The notes under the pieces: generated by a model
What the model was told of the DNA's origin: nothing
Seen by the model: the letters and a program-made list of their open reading frames with translations, nothing else
Databases searched by the model: none
Source of the DNA: an uncultured bacterium
GTDB lineage: Bacteria; Bacillota; Clostridia; Peptostreptococcales; Anaerovoracaceae
Reading direction: 5' to 3'
Assembly: GCA_905214225.1 (NCBI GenBank)
Contig: CAJMLL010000005.1
Location: forward strand, 4,475-68,474
Length of the DNA stretch: 64,000 nt
Shown: positions 22,991-34,929 of the stretch, in pieces
How positions within the stretch are numbered: position 1 is the first letter of the stretch
Layout: the number at the start of each line of letters is the position of its first letter
Program-made: the position numbers and the translations under genes

Positions 22991-23575
22991 ATGAAAACCA
23001 AGAGTGCAATTTTAGTCGGCGTCGGCGGACAGGGCGCGATTCTTACTGCCCGTGTACTGGTAAACGGCCTGATGAAGCAGGGCTACGACGTAAAGATGTC
23101 TGAAGTCCACGGCATGAGTCAGCGCGGCGGAAGCGTATCCACACAGGTCCGCTGGGGAGAAAAAGTCTACTCCCCGCTGATCGGAAAAGGAGAAGCCGAT
23201 CTGCTCGTTGCCTTTGAAGAGATGGAAGCCGTCCGCTACGCAGATTATCTGAAGCCGGGCGCCATCGCCGTCATCAACAACTACCGTCAGGATTCTTCCC
23301 TGACTGCAGCAGGTCTTGCGGAATATCCGGAAGGCTGCATAGAGGCTATGCAGAAACACTTTAAATGCTTCACCCTGAAAGCAGAAGAGATTGCAAAAGA
23401 GATCGGCAGCGTAAAATGCACCAATATCGTTCTGTTCGGCGCAATGACCGAAGCCCTGGATCTCGGTGATGTGGACTGGGAAGAGGTTATCAGGGAGACC
23501 GTACCTCCTAAGTTCGCTGAAATGAACATCCAGGCTTACCGCCGCGGAAAAGAAGCTGCAAAAGCAGACGCGTAG
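22991..23575 (+). CDS. iorB: Indolepyruvate:ferredoxin oxidoreductase, beta subunit
   Basis: This 194-residue subunit corresponds to the gamma domain of 2-oxoacid:ferredoxin oxidoreductases. It has the signature VGVGGQGAILTARVL at residues 9-23 and the SEVHGMSQRGGSV loop typical of IorB. AAGGGAGG at the end of iorA serves as its ribosome site, and the two genes are separated by 1 nt, so synthesis is coupled. It completes the CoA-dependent aryl-pyruvate oxidising enzyme with IorA. A strong terminator follows at 23648. Confidence 0.95.
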   Translation: MKTKSAILVGVGGQGAILTARVLVNGLMKQGYDVKMSEVHGMSQRGGSVSTQVRWGEKVYSPLIGKGEADLLVAFEEMEAVRYADYLKPGAIAVINNYRQDSSLTAAGLAEYPEGCIEAMQKHFKCFTLKAEEIAKEIGSVKCTNIVLFGAMTEALDLGDVDWEEVIRETVPPKFAEMNIQAYRRGKEAAKADA

Positions 23576-23647
23576 TCAGTAACATATACTGCAAAAGAAA
23601 ATGCCGGAACTCCACATCCGGATTTACAAGCTCTAATCACTTACGAG

Positions 23648-23690
23648 CAGGAGGCAGCGCCAGATCATGGTGCTGTCTCCTGTCTTTTAC
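23648..23690 (+). terminator. Terminator of iorAB
   Basis: CAGGAGGCAGCGCC pairs with GGTGCTGTCTCCTG (14 bp including two G-U), followed by TCTTTTAC. Confidence 0.85.
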
Positions 23691-23800
23691 TGCAAGATTC
23701 AGCTTTTCCGGCTTTCCTGGCTTACTTAATAGAAGAGACGAGAAGACGATAAAAAAAGGCCGCCGCCCGGCTTTATTATCGCAGCTTCGTGCAGCGTCCC

Positions 23801-23860
23801 TCAAAAAACAGCGCGTCCGCGCGGCCTGATCCCAGGCCGGCGCGGACGCCTTTCTCTTTT
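23801..23860. terminator. Bidirectional terminator, end of the V-ATPase operon
   Basis: GCGTCCGCGCGGCCT (23813-23827) pairs with AGGCCGGCGCGGACGC (23834-23849). The minus strand continues into TTTTTT and the plus strand into TTTCTCTTTT. Together with the iorAB terminator this explains most of the 23576-23890 gap. Confidence 0.9.
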
Positions 23861-23890
23861 CATGAAACATGTTCCAGCTTATTTTATCCA

Positions 23891-24544
23891 CTACTGCTGG
23901 TAGTCGTGCGCATCCTCCAGAACCATGTCTTTTACCTTCATCAGTCTGGTCTGATTGGATCTCTCACCCTCATCCAGCTTCATCTGGATATAGCGGATGG
24001 TGGTCTCAAGACGCGGAATCATAACATATTCCAAGGCGTTGACCCGGCGTCTGGTTTTCTCCAGCTCTGCAGCCATGAGCTGTACTTCCTTCTCATGGGC
24101 AGCCAGATCCAGAAGTTTCGGGAACACATCCGCGGCTGCGCTGATGGCGCCGTCCAGATCACCGGACGTGTCCGCATATCCGTAGGCATAAACATCTGTC
24201 GGATCCTTGGCGGTTGTCTGGAAGGAGAATTCCGGAACGTTGACGCTCATGATATTCTTCTTCTGCACAGAAAGCTCTACGCCCTGCTTCGGATACATCA
24301 GAGCCTCTTCCATCGCCTCATTGCTCATGACGGCATTGGCCTTCTCAAAGTCCTTATACATTGCCGCGAGCTCCTTCTCGACTTCCTGGCGGAGCCGCCC
24401 GTTTTCCCGGGCCAGCTCCAGAAAGTTCTTCATCAGCTCATCGCGCTTGTCCTTCATCAGCTTGTGTCCGCGTTCTGCGGTTGCCAGACGTTTTTTCAGC
24501 GTGGAGAGCATCATTCTGGTAGGATTGACATTTAATCTGTCCAT
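23891..24544 (-). CDS. ntpD: V-type ATPase subunit D (central stalk)
   Basis: In this 217-residue protein long N- and C-terminal helices form the antiparallel coiled coil of the rotating central stalk (NVNPTRMMLSTLKKRLATAE at residues 5-24, and RRRVNALEYVMIPRLETTIR near 165-184). These are signature segments of subunit D. The last gene of the operon, it follows ntpB by 8 nt and ends 40 nt before the bidirectional terminator. It transmits torque between the A3B3 head and the membrane rotor. Confidence 0.95.
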   Translation of the reverse strand: MDRLNVNPTRMMLSTLKKRLATAERGHKLMKDKRDELMKNFLELARENGRLRQEVEKELAAMYKDFEKANAVMSNEAMEEALMYPKQGVELSVQKKNIMSVNVPEFSFQTTAKDPTDVYAYGYADTSGDLDGAISAAADVFPKLLDLAAHEKEVQLMAAELEKTRRRVNALEYVMIPRLETTIRYIQMKLDEGERSNQTRLMKVKDMVLEDAHDYQQ

Positions 24545-24552
24545 AGGATCAC

Positions 24553-25926
24553 CTACCTGTCGTAATACTTCTCAATCAGCTTGTCATCAATTCTCTTCAG
24601 CTCGCTCTTCGGCAGGATCTTCAGCAGATCCCAGCCCAGATCAAGCGTCTCTTCAATGCTTCTGTCCGTGTCATTTCCCTGAGAGACGTAGCGTTTCTCG
24701 AATTCATCACTGAACTTCGCGTACTTCAGGTCGGTCTCTGTCAGTGCGGCTTCACCGAGGATGGTGGCCAGCTCCAGACTTTCTTTACCTTTCGCATAGG
24801 CGGCGAACAGCTGGTTCATGGTGTCCGCGTGGTCTTCTCTGGTCTTTCCCTTTCCGATACCTTTATCCTTCAGACGGGACAGGGACGGAAGTACATCGAT
24901 CGGCGGCTCGATCCCCTTACGGTAAAGCTCCTTGGACAGAATGATCTGTCCCTCGGTGATGTATCCGGTCAGGTCCGGGATCGGGTGCGTGATGTCGCCT
25001 TCCGGCATGGTCAGGATCGGGATCAGGGTGATGGATCCGTCATAGCCCTTCTTTCTGCCGGCACGCTCGTACATGGTTGCCAGGTCGGTATAGAGGTAGC
25101 CCGGGTAGCCGCGGCGTCCCGGTACTTCCTTACGTGCGGCGGATACTTCACGCAGCGCCTCGGCGTAGTTGGTGATATCGGTCAGGATGACCAGCACGTG
25201 CATGCCCAGGTCAAAGGCCAGGTACTCTGCAGCGGTCAGGGCCATTCTCGGGGTTGCGATACGTTCTACGGCCGGGTCGTTCGCCAGGTTCATGAACATG
25301 ACGGTACGGTCGATGGCTCCAGTTCTTCTGAAGTCGGATGCGAAGTAATCGGCTTCCTCATAGGTAATTCCAATCGCCGCGAAGACAACCGCGAATTTGG
25401 ATTCTCCGCCGTCCAGTACCTTTGCCTGACGGGCAATCTGTGCCGCCAGCTGTGCGTGCGGCAGTCCGGATTCGGAGAAGATCGGCAGCTTCTGTCCTCT
25501 TACCAGAGTGTTCAGTCCGTCAATTGCGGATACTCCGGTCTGAATGAACTCTGCCGGGTAGTCTCTGGCCGCCGGGTTCATCGCCAGTCCGTTGATGTCC
25601 AGGGATTTTTCCGGAATGATGTCCGGACCGCCGTCTGCCGGGCGTCCCATACCATCGAACACACGTCCGAGGATTTCCGGGGAAACCTTCAGCTCGGTTC
25701 CTTTTCCAAGGAAACGGACGGAACTTTCCTTCAGGTTGATTCCCGCCGCACTCTCAAAAAGCTGGACCAGAACGTCTCCGCCGTTAATTTCCAGAACCTT
25801 GCACAGACGCTTCTCGCCGTTCTGCAGGAGGATTTCTCCCAGCTCATCATAGGTAGCGCCTTCTACATCTTTTACCAGCATCAGAGGGCCGGCAACTTCT
25901 GATATTGTTTTATATTCCTTAATCAT
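24553..25926 (-). CDS. ntpB: V-type ATPase subunit B (non-catalytic)
   Basis: In this 457-residue protein the beta-barrel N-terminus ([20 protein letters not shown]) is followed by the nucleotide-fold domain. In place of a P-loop it has [17 protein letters not shown], the degenerate site typical of regulatory B subunits. [16 protein letters not shown] and [18 protein letters not shown] are conserved. The start overlaps the ntpA stop by 8 nt, coupling synthesis of A and B for the A3B3 hexamer. Confidence 0.97.
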   Translation of the reverse strand: MIKEYKTISEVAGPLMLVKDVEGATYDELGEILLQNGEKRLCKVLEINGGDVLVQLFESAAGINLKESSVRFLGKGTELKVSPEILGRVFDGMGRPADGGPDIIPEKSLDINGLAMNPAARDYPAEFIQTGVSAIDGLNTLVRGQKLPIFSESGLPHAQLAAQIARQAKVLDGGESKFAVVFAAIGITYEEADYFASDFRRTGAIDRTVMFMNLANDPAVERIATPRMALTAAEYLAFDLGMHVLVILTDITNYAEALREVSAARKEVPGRRGYPGYLYTDLATMYERAGRKKGYDGSITLIPILTMPEGDITHPIPDLTGYITEGQIILSKELYRKGIEPPIDVLPSLSRLKDKGIGKGKTREDHADTMNQLFAAYAKGKESLELATILGEAALTETDLKYAKFSDEFEKRYVSQGNDTDRSIEETLDLGWDLLKILPKSELKRIDDKLIEKYYDR

Positions 25927-27697
25927 CGTTCTCCGCCTCCTCTGCGATCAGCGCCTGAATGCTGTCTTTCAGCTCCTGCATCAGGCTGTCATAGGCGCCG
26001 TCAACCTTGTCTTCTTCCAGATATTTAAAACGTCCGATTTTCTCCTTGACCGGGAGTGTTTCCAGTTTATTGAACGGGGCTCCTTTGCCGACGCCGTCAA
26101 CGGCTAGATCAAAGTAGCTCAGGATCAGCTTCAGCATCTTATACTGCTTATTCATGGAAGAATAGGTATCGATGTCGTGGAAAGCGTTCTGGTGCAGGTA
26201 GTCCTCACGGATGGACTTGCAGGCATCCAGTTTTACACGGTCTTCCAGTGACAGGGCATCTACACCGACCAGCTGTACGATTTCGTTCAGGTTGGCCTCT
26301 TCCTGCAGCAGCCTCAGTGCCTGGGCACGGAGTTTCGGGAACTCCTTATTCACGTTCTTCTCAAACCACGGGGTCAGACGGTCAACATACAGGGAGTAAC
26401 TCTGCAGCCAGTCGATCGCCGGGAAGTGACGCTCATGCGCCAGGGTCGCGGACAGACACCAGAATACCTTTACAATTCTCAGGGTCGCCTGTGATACCGG
26501 CTCGGAAATATCTCCGCCCGGCGGGGATACGGCTCCGATTGCGCTCAGTGCGCCGATACGGTCATCGGATCCCAGTGTGCGGACTCTTCCGGCACGCTCG
26601 TAAAACTGCGCCAGACGGGAGCCCAGGTAGGCCGGGTATCCTTCTTCACCAGGCATCTCTTCCAGACGTCCGGACATCTCACGCAGCGCCTCTGCCCAGC
26701 GGGAGGTGGAATCCGCCATCAGCGCTACAGAATATCCCATGTCGCGGAAGTACTCTGCAATGGTAATTCCGGTGTAAATGGATGCTTCACGGGCTGCTAC
26801 CGGCATATCAGATGTATTCGCGATCAGAACGGTTCTCTTCATCAGAGACTCGCCTGTGCGCGGGTCCTTCAGTGCAGGGAACTCGTTCAGTACATCGGTC
26901 ATCTCATTTCCACGCTCGCCGCAGCCGATGTAAACAACGATGTCCGCGTCCGCCCATTTTGCCAGCTGATGCTGTACAACGGTCTTTCCGGATCCGAACG
27001 GTCCCGGAACCGCGGCAACTCCGCCCTTTGCGATCGGGAACATCGTATCAATGACACGCTGTCCGGTGATCAGCGGCATGTCCGGAACGAGCTTTTCTTT
27101 ATATGGTCTGCCGACACGGACCGGCCATTTCTGCATCAGGGTCAGTTCCTTCTCTTCACCGCTGTCCAGTTTCAGTACAGCGACCTTCTGGTCGACGGTG
27201 TAGGATCCTGCCTCAATGGACACGATCTGACCGCGGAGCGGATACGGAACCATGATCTTATGCTTTACAACGGCGGTTTCATCTACCGTTCCGATTACAT
27301 CTCCGGACTCAACCTCATCACCAGCCTTGACGCACGGTGTGAATTCCCATTTCTTTTCACGGTCGAGAGCCGGCACCTGGATACCTCTAGTGATATTCGG
27401 GCCAACCTTCTCATACATTGTTTCCAGCGGACGCTGAATTCCATCGTAAATATTTTCAATCAGTCCCGGCCCCAGCTCTACAGAAAGCTGTGCGCCTGTG
27501 CTGACCACCGGCGCTCCCGGTCCGATTCCTGCTGTTTCCTCGTAAACCTGAATAGATGCATCGCCTCCGCGCATCTCGATGATCTCACCGATCAGTCCCA
27601 GATCACCAACGCGGACTACGTCGAACATATCCGCATCTTCCATGCCGGATGCAACGACCAGAGGTCCAGAAACCTTCGTAATTGTTCCCTGCGCCAT
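25919..27697 (-). CDS. ntpA: V-type ATPase subunit A (catalytic)
   Basis: In this 592-residue protein an intact P-loop [13 protein letters not shown] (about residue 230) is followed by [15 protein letters not shown] and by the Walker B region [31 protein letters not shown], shown here only as its ends. The non-homologous bulge domain of A subunits is present between about 110 and 190. The ATG follows the stop of subunit F without a gap. It hydrolyses or makes ATP at the A/B interface. Confidence 0.97.
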   Translation of the reverse strand: MAQGTITKVSGPLVVASGMEDADMFDVVRVGDLGLIGEIIEMRGGDASIQVYEETAGIGPGAPVVSTGAQLSVELGPGLIENIYDGIQRPLETMYEKVGPNITRGIQVPALDREKKWEFTPCVKAGDEVESGDVIGTVDETAVVKHKIMVPYPLRGQIVSIEAGSYTVDQKVAVLKLDSGEEKELTLMQKWPVRVGRPYKEKLVPDMPLITGQRVIDTMFPIAKGGVAAVPGPFGSGKTVVQHQLAKWADADIVVYIGCGERGNEMTDVLNEFPALKDPRTGESLMKRTVLIANTSDMPVAAREASIYTGITIAEYFRDMGYSVALMADSTSRWAEALREMSGRLEEMPGEEGYPAYLGSRLAQFYERAGRVRTLGSDDRIGALSAIGAVSPPGGDISEPVSQATLRIVKVFWCLSATLAHERHFPAIDWLQSYSLYVDRLTPWFEKNVNKEFPKLRAQALRLLQEEANLNEIVQLVGVDALSLEDRVKLDACKSIREDYLHQNAFHDIDTYSSMNKQYKMLKLILSYFDLAVDGVGKGAPFNKLETLPVKEKIGRFKYLEEDKVDGAYDSLMQELKDSIQALIAEEAENDD

Positions 27698-28021
27698 CTA
27701 TTTCTCACCTCCAAATAATATATCTGCTCCGACAGCTCTTTCCACGGCTTTGCTGACATTTCTCAGTCCCTCGCCGGTGGCTCCGTTTCTGTCCGGGATC
27801 GTAATGATCGCCGGAAGCATCATATCTTTATATTTATCAACTTCATTCGGGATCTCCGCCGCGATTTTCTCCGTAATATACAGAATCGCGTAGTCCTCTT
27901 CTGCCAGCTTATGCACCAGCTTCCGGGCCTCATCCCCTGAACTGACAGGGAACACAGACAGGCCTACCGACTGAAATCCCAGGACAGACGCTCTGTCCCC
28001 GATAACACCGACCTTATACAT
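27698..28021 (-). CDS. atpF: V-type ATPase subunit F
   Basis: This 107-residue small Rossmann-like subunit has the typical start MYKVGVIGDRASVLGFQSVG and the central YAILYITEKIAAEI segment. It binds the D subunit on the central stalk. (The E. hirae name for this homologue is NtpG.) It overlaps the end of ntpC by 8 nt and abuts ntpA. The upstream ribosome site lies inside ntpC. Confidence 0.94.
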   Translation of the reverse strand: MYKVGVIGDRASVLGFQSVGLSVFPVSSGDEARKLVHKLAEEDYAILYITEKIAAEIPNEVDKYKDMMLPAIITIPDRNGATGEGLRNVSKAVERAVGADILFGGEK

Positions 28022-29021
28022 ATGGTTCCCTTATCCTTTCTTCTATTTCATCCGGATCGAACCCGAACTGGCTGCCCATCAGCGCAATCCGAAGATTCGA
28101 AAGTTCCTGGTGCTTGGCGAACCAGAATCCTTCAATCGGAACGATTCCGAACGGCTCATACTTTGCTTTTCTCACATGGTCCATGACCGCATCATCCCGG
28201 AGCCGCTCAAACAGCCCGAAACTTCCCGTTTCCTTCAGCGCCTTACCGCCTTCGGTGAATGCCTGCTGGAATCCGTACGGCGCCAGCCTTTCTCCGACAC
28301 GGGAGTACGCCTCTTCATAACAGGAAATCAGAAGCTGAAGCGGGATGTTTCCACCGCTGATGAACAGGTCCTTAAACGCAGACCACGGTTTCCCCATGCT
28401 GCGGAAGCGGACGAACACGCCCAGATTCACCGCGTCGATCTGCCGGCGCACCAGTTCCTCCATGAACGGTTCCTCCATCGCGGTCACATCATCCAGCATC
28501 TGCTTATAGCAAGCCTTATCCAGGATCAGGTCGATGGCCTGCGGATCATGCCCTCTTCCGAAGGTGTCCGCGGCATCCGCAATGGCCTTTTTCAGCCCTT
28601 CCGGCATTCCCGATCCGCTGCGCTCTCTGATCAGCAGTTCCATTTTCTCGGCCGGGATACTTCCCGCATCCGACATCATGGCCGGATCCGGCGTTTTCCC
28701 CAGCGCCTCTGCCTTCAGGCAGACCTTGGCGTTGTGAAAATCCGACGGATAAAGATTGAATGCCAGTTCCGAAGGATCTGGAACCGTGCTGAATACGATT
28801 TCATGCAGCTTTTCCTCTTCCCGGTGCAGAAACGGGTCGATTCCGCCCGCCTTCAGCTCCTTGGACTCCTCATAGCCGAACTCTCTCAGCATGGCCTCCG
28901 CGGCCTCCAGATCGCGGCTTCCCGCAATGCGCATCAGGTCCTTGCGCGTCATCAGATGCCTGGTGAAATTTCCAATGTATGAGTCTGCAAAGATGTAATC
29001 TGTCTCTTTTCTCTTTGCCAT
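28014..29021 (-). CDS. ntpC: V-type ATPase subunit C (rotor socket, d-type)
   Basis: This 335-residue, mainly helical protein has the conserved start DYIFADSYIGNFTRHLMTRKDL and the mid-protein MEELVRRQIDAVNLGVFVRF. These mark the funnel-shaped subunit that seats the central stalk on the K ring. It starts 12 nt after the ntpE stop and ends overlapping subunit F. Confidence 0.92.
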   Translation of the reverse strand: MAKRKETDYIFADSYIGNFTRHLMTRKDLMRIAGSRDLEAAEAMLREFGYEESKELKAGGIDPFLHREEEKLHEIVFSTVPDPSELAFNLYPSDFHNAKVCLKAEALGKTPDPAMMSDAGSIPAEKMELLIRERSGSGMPEGLKKAIADAADTFGRGHDPQAIDLILDKACYKQMLDDVTAMEEPFMEELVRRQIDAVNLGVFVRFRSMGKPWSAFKDLFISGGNIPLQLLISCYEEAYSRVGERLAPYGFQQAFTEGGKALKETGSFGLFERLRDDAVMDHVRKAKYEPFGIVPIEGFWFAKHQELSNLRIALMGSQFGFDPDEIEERIREPYV

Positions 29022-29033
29022 ACCAATTTCTCC

Positions 29034-29621
29034 CTATTGCACGCGGAACAGAATCTCCGCCGCCTTTTCCGCCAGTTCCTCCCTGGCCTCCTTGGCGAAA
29101 CTTTCGATCGTTCCGTTGATGTATACCTTTCCATCGCGCAGCATCAGTCCGCCGGAAAACGGTCTTGTCTCCTCAGAAAGTGTAAACGCACTTCCCGGGA
29201 TTTCCTTCTTCAGCGCCTTCATCAGCGCCTCACCGACCTTTTCGCGGTCCCGCGCGTTCAGGATGACTTCAGCTTTCTTCAGGCCCGTTTCCGCAGCGAT
29301 TCCGGTAAGAAACGCAACATATTCTCCCGGCTCAAGATCCGCCGCCTCTTCCGCAGCCTTAGAAAAGCACGCGTTCAGTTTTTCCTGCTTCGTCTGCAGG
29401 AGCAGCTTGCGGCTGTCGATATCCGCGACCGACTGTCTGCGGCTGATGACTTTCAGCTTATCTTCCTTTCCGCGCTGCTCCGCGTCTTTTACCTTCTGAT
29501 CTGCCTCCTGCTGCGCCCGGCTTACGATTTCGTCTGCCTGCTTCTGTGCGTCTTCCGCGATGGACCTGGCCTGCATTTCTGCATCTTCTATAATTTTCGA
29601 TGTAATCTTTTCAATACTCAT
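29034..29621 (-). CDS. ntpE: V-type ATPase subunit E (peripheral stalk)
   Basis: This 195-residue protein has a long charged helix over the first 100 residues (IIEDAEMQARSIAEDAQKQA...), then a globular C-terminal domain with the FSGGLMLRDGKVYINGTIES motif of E subunits. I start it at 29621 (MSIEKITSKI), after a TAGGACGTGGACAA stretch. The longer frame to 29660 reads the intergenic region. It pairs with the H/G-type subunit encoded first in the operon to form the stator. Confidence 0.9.
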   Translation of the reverse strand: MSIEKITSKIIEDAEMQARSIAEDAQKQADEIVSRAQQEADQKVKDAEQRGKEDKLKVISRRQSVADIDSRKLLLQTKQEKLNACFSKAAEEAADLEPGEYVAFLTGIAAETGLKKAEVILNARDREKVGEALMKALKKEIPGSAFTLSEETRPFSGGLMLRDGKVYINGTIESFAKEAREELAEKAAEILFRVQ

Positions 29622-29663
29622 TTGTCCACGTCCTATCTCTTGCTCACTGCTTTTTGACAAAAG

Positions 29664-32106
<2,443 letters not shown>

Positions 32107-32119
<13 letters not shown>

Positions 32120-32433
32120 TTTCGATTCACGATCCTTTCTTTAATCAGCCGGACGGCTTCCTCTGAATTCCGGTCTGCAGATTCTGCGACTGCCGCGCAC
32201 TCTGCTTCTGCCTTACGCATGGAAGCTTCATAATTCTTTTCCGCTTCCTCCGTTCCTTCCCGGATCAGTGCGTCATAAATCGTTCCGGCTCTCGCGTCCG
32301 CGTCTGAAATCAATGCGTCCGCTTTTCTGCGGCTCTCGGCAAGCCGCTCTTTTCCATCCTCGGCCGCCTGCTGCACGATTTCTTCCGCTCTGCTTTCTGC
32401 AGCCCGGACATCATCGAGCTCCTTATCGAACAT
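32107..32433 (-). CDS. V-type ATPase peripheral stalk subunit (H/G type)
   Basis: This 108-residue, almost entirely helical protein is rich in Ala, Glu, Lys and Arg, with heptad-like spacing (SRAEEIVQQAAEDGKERLAE...). It is the expected partner of subunit E in the stator stalk. AGGAGG lies 8 nt before the ATG. It is the first gene of the operon; order: H/G-I-K-E-C-F-A-B-D. The family diverges quickly, so assignment rests on composition, size and position. Confidence 0.82.
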
Positions 32434-32485
32434 ACTGCGCCTCCTTCCTGTCTCATGCGAGACTGATGCCGTACATGAATATTTT

Positions 32486-32507
32486 TACGGACAATATAGT
32501 GTCCGTA
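32486..32507. promoter_or_regulatory. 8-bp inverted repeat in the V-ATPase leader
   Basis: TACGGACA (32486-32493), 6 nt and TGTCCGTA (32500-32507), 53 nt upstream of the first start codon. It could be a repressor site or an RNA hairpin. A CGGCAG/CTGCCG hairpin lies nearby (about 32563-32579). Confidence 0.5.
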
Positions 32508-32627
32508 TGATAAACGACAGTCTTTCTCCCCCTTTCCACATGCTGATGCGCTGATGGGGGCCGGCAGTTCTGCTGCCGTCTTGATGCAGAACAATAAAAT
32601 GAGAAAATATCATCTATTCTCACTTGC

Positions 32628-32656
32628 CTTATATTACTTATAATATAGCAAATCAA
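32628..32656 (-). promoter_or_regulatory. Promoter of the V-ATPase operon
   Basis: On the minus strand TTGATT (32656-32651), 17 nt and TATAAG (32633-32628). The leader would be about 190 nt. The rest of the gap 32660-32930 is AT-rich without a recognisable gene. Confidence 0.55.
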
Positions 32657-32930
32657 AAATAAAATCCATCCCTTTATGTACCTGCTCACATACAATTCGT
32701 TAAAAAAATATCAGAATGTTCGGGAAGAAAATGTTCCAGACATCCATCTTCTTGCATATTATTCATGTACAGAAATAGATACTTCTATTTTCTACCCCTA
32801 TTTTACCATAGGCAAACAAAATAATCATGATTATTTTTTGTGTTGATATCAATATCACCAAATTTTCCCTAGTGTCTTACTAGGGAACCTTCTTCATAAT
32901 ATACAAAAATCATTCATATTCCAACGGTTC

Positions 32931-32980
32931 AAAAAAAGGGCGCGGCGAAAAATTTCCTTTTTTCCACTGCACCCTTTTTT
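32931..32980 (-). terminator. Terminator of the whiA operon
   Basis: On the minus strand AAAAAGGGTGC and a long interrupted arm ending GCGCCC are followed by seven T. Confidence 0.8.
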
Positions 32981-32995
32981 CATGTATTTTTATGT

Positions 32996-33949
32996 TTATT
33001 TTTCAGACATGACTTTTTCTGCCAAACTGAGGATTCTTTTCATGCGATTATTGACTCCAGACTTCCCCAGAGGCGGATCGGTCATCTCACCCAGCTGTGT
33101 CAGGCTGGCTTCTGGATTGCTTATCCTCAGATCGGCAAGTTCTTTCAATTTCTCCGACATCCGGTCATACTGCCCCGACTGCTTCAGGCTGCGGATGGCA
33201 CGGAGCTGTTTTTCCGAGGCATCCAGGGTCCGGTCTGTATTGGCATTGTCACAGTTTAATATTCTCGTTGTCTGATTGAAGACGGATTTCTGCACGCGGA
33301 CATTTTCAAAGGCCAGCATCTGGGCGTGCGCTCCCATCAGCGCCAGCACATCACTGATGTACTGTGAGTTTTTCATATAGACGACCCAGCGGTTTCTGCG
33401 CTGCACCACCTTGACCGACAGATCCTCAAAGGAATTGATCATTTTCTTCAGATCGTTCGCCAGCGTCCTGCTTTCACAGGCAAATTCCAGATGGTAGCTT
33501 TTTTCCGGATCGCTGATGCTCCCGGTTCCCATGAACATGCCCCGCATATAGGCACGCTTGCAGCACTTTTTACGGATCAGCTCCTCATAGATTCCATCAC
33601 TGATGTAGTTATTTCCTTCCCGCACCAGAAGGATTCCTGTCTCTCTCAGAATGGACTCGCTGTGGTTTTCCGGGCTGATGGTCAGCATATAGGTATGGCC
33701 TTTTTTCAGGGCCTCTGCGCCGCCTACTTCCAGTTTCGCATCGATCTGGAAATACTCCCGGATCAGCCGTTTATAGTGTCTTGCGATGGCCGGATTATCT
33801 GTGGCGATCACGATGGTGAAGTTTCCGCCGCCGGTCAGCCTCAGACTTCCGGACACACGAAGAAAGCCGGCGATTTCCGCCAGCTGGTCGCATTTCTTCT
33901 CCGGTTCTACTCTTGCGAGTTCATTTTTTGTCTCTGATGAAAATGACAA
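32996..33949 (-). CDS. whiA: DNA-binding protein WhiA
   Basis: In this 317-residue protein the N-terminal region has the degenerate LAGLIDADG homing-endonuclease fold (CDQLAEIAGFLRVSGSLRL, and RAYMRGMFMGTGSISDPEKSYHLE shown in part). The C-terminal helix-turn-helix contains LADLRISNPEASLTQLGEM and PLGKSGVNNRMKRI, both diagnostic of WhiA. In Gram-positive bacteria it affects cell division and chromosome segregation. The gene follows rapZ by 30 nt; the yvcK gene often found between them is missing. Confidence 0.96.
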   Translation of the reverse strand: MSFSSETKNELARVEPEKKCDQLAEIAGFLRVSGSLRLTGGGNFTIVIATDNPAIARHYKRLIREYFQIDAKLEVGGAEALKKGHTYMLTISPENHSESILRETGILLVREGNNYISDGIYEELIRKKCCKRAYMRGMFMGTGSISDPEKSYHLEFACESRTLANDLKKMINSFEDLSVKVVQRRNRWVVYMKNSQYISDVLALMGAHAQMLAFENVRVQKSVFNQTTRILNCDNANTDRTLDASEKQLRAIRSLKQSGQYDRMSEKLKELADLRISNPEASLTQLGEMTDPPLGKSGVNNRMKRILSLAEKVMSEK

Positions 33950-33979
33950 TCCGCTCTCATCCTCCTGTATCTCTACTGC

Positions 33980-34861
33980 TTATTTCTGCATCTCACGATG
34001 ATGGACAAACACATGGTATCCCTGCTTGTGGAAGAAGTCCGCTGCTGCATTGGCGACAACGACAGAACGGTGCTGTCCTCCCGTGCAGCCGAAGTATATA
34101 TTCAGATGATACTTTCCCTCTTTAATGTAGCAGGGAATCAGCATGGTCAGCATTTCTTCCACGGAATCAAGGAATTTACCCGTTATCTCCTGCCGCATAA
34201 CATAGTCTCGGACCTTCCGGTTGTTTCCGGTAAGTTTCCTCAGCGACTTTACATAATATGGGTTGGGGATAAACCGCACATCAAAAATAAGATCGGCATC
34301 CGGCGGAAGTCCGTATTTAAATCCGAATGAAGCAATCGAAAGCGCGAACTGGCTCTGCACTTCTTCTCCGGAGCCAAAGCTTCTCTGCATAAGATGCTGA
34401 AACTGGGAAACTTTCAGACTGCTGGTATCGATGATGACATCGGCATGGCCGCGGAAGGGTTCCAGCATTGCGCGTTCCTTCGCAATTGCCTGGGCAGTGG
34501 TCATTCCCTGGGCCAGCGGATGCGTTCTTCGGGTCTCGCTGAAACGGCGGATCAGTGTGTCATCGGACGCTTCCAGGAATAAAAGCCTGAGGTTAACATC
34601 CTGACGCTCGGTGAGATGATGAACCGCTCCGTTCAGATCCTGGAAAAACTGCTCACTCCTGATATCCACAACAAAAGCAGCCTTCCGGATTTTCTGTTTT
34701 CCGCTCATCTGCGCCAGATCCAGGAAATTCCGGATCAGAAGCGGCGGCATATTATCAATACAGTACCAGCCCTGATCCTCGAACCAGTCCGCCGCCTGTG
34801 TCTTTCCGGCGCCGGACAGGCCTGTAATCAGGACAACTTCCATCGGTTTATCCGCAGTCAT
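33980..34861 (-). CDS. rapZ: RNase adapter / nucleotide-binding protein RapZ (YvcJ)
   Basis: This 293-residue protein has a P-loop, LITGLSGAGKTQAADWFED, near the N-terminus, and the C-terminal block CTGGQHRSVVVANAAADFF conserved in RapZ/YvcJ. DVRFIPNPYYVKSLRKLTG is also characteristic. I start it at 34861 (MTADKPMEVV), 8 nt after AAGGGG; a GTG nine bases earlier is possible. In enterobacteria RapZ controls GlmS through small RNAs; in Gram-positive bacteria its role is less clear. It lies in the murB-PHP-rapZ-whiA order. Confidence 0.95.
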   Translation of the reverse strand: MTADKPMEVVLITGLSGAGKTQAADWFEDQGWYCIDNMPPLLIRNFLDLAQMSGKQKIRKAAFVVDIRSEQFFQDLNGAVHHLTERQDVNLRLLFLEASDDTLIRRFSETRRTHPLAQGMTTAQAIAKERAMLEPFRGHADVIIDTSSLKVSQFQHLMQRSFGSGEEVQSQFALSIASFGFKYGLPPDADLIFDVRFIPNPYYVKSLRKLTGNNRKVRDYVMRQEITGKFLDSVEEMLTMLIPCYIKEGKYHLNIYFGCTGGQHRSVVVANAAADFFHKQGYHVFVHHREMQK

Positions 34862-34929
34862 GACGTTCACCCCTTTTTCTTCATGTGCGCGGTGCCGCGC
34901 CGCGTATATCGCATATATGATCTCTGTTC

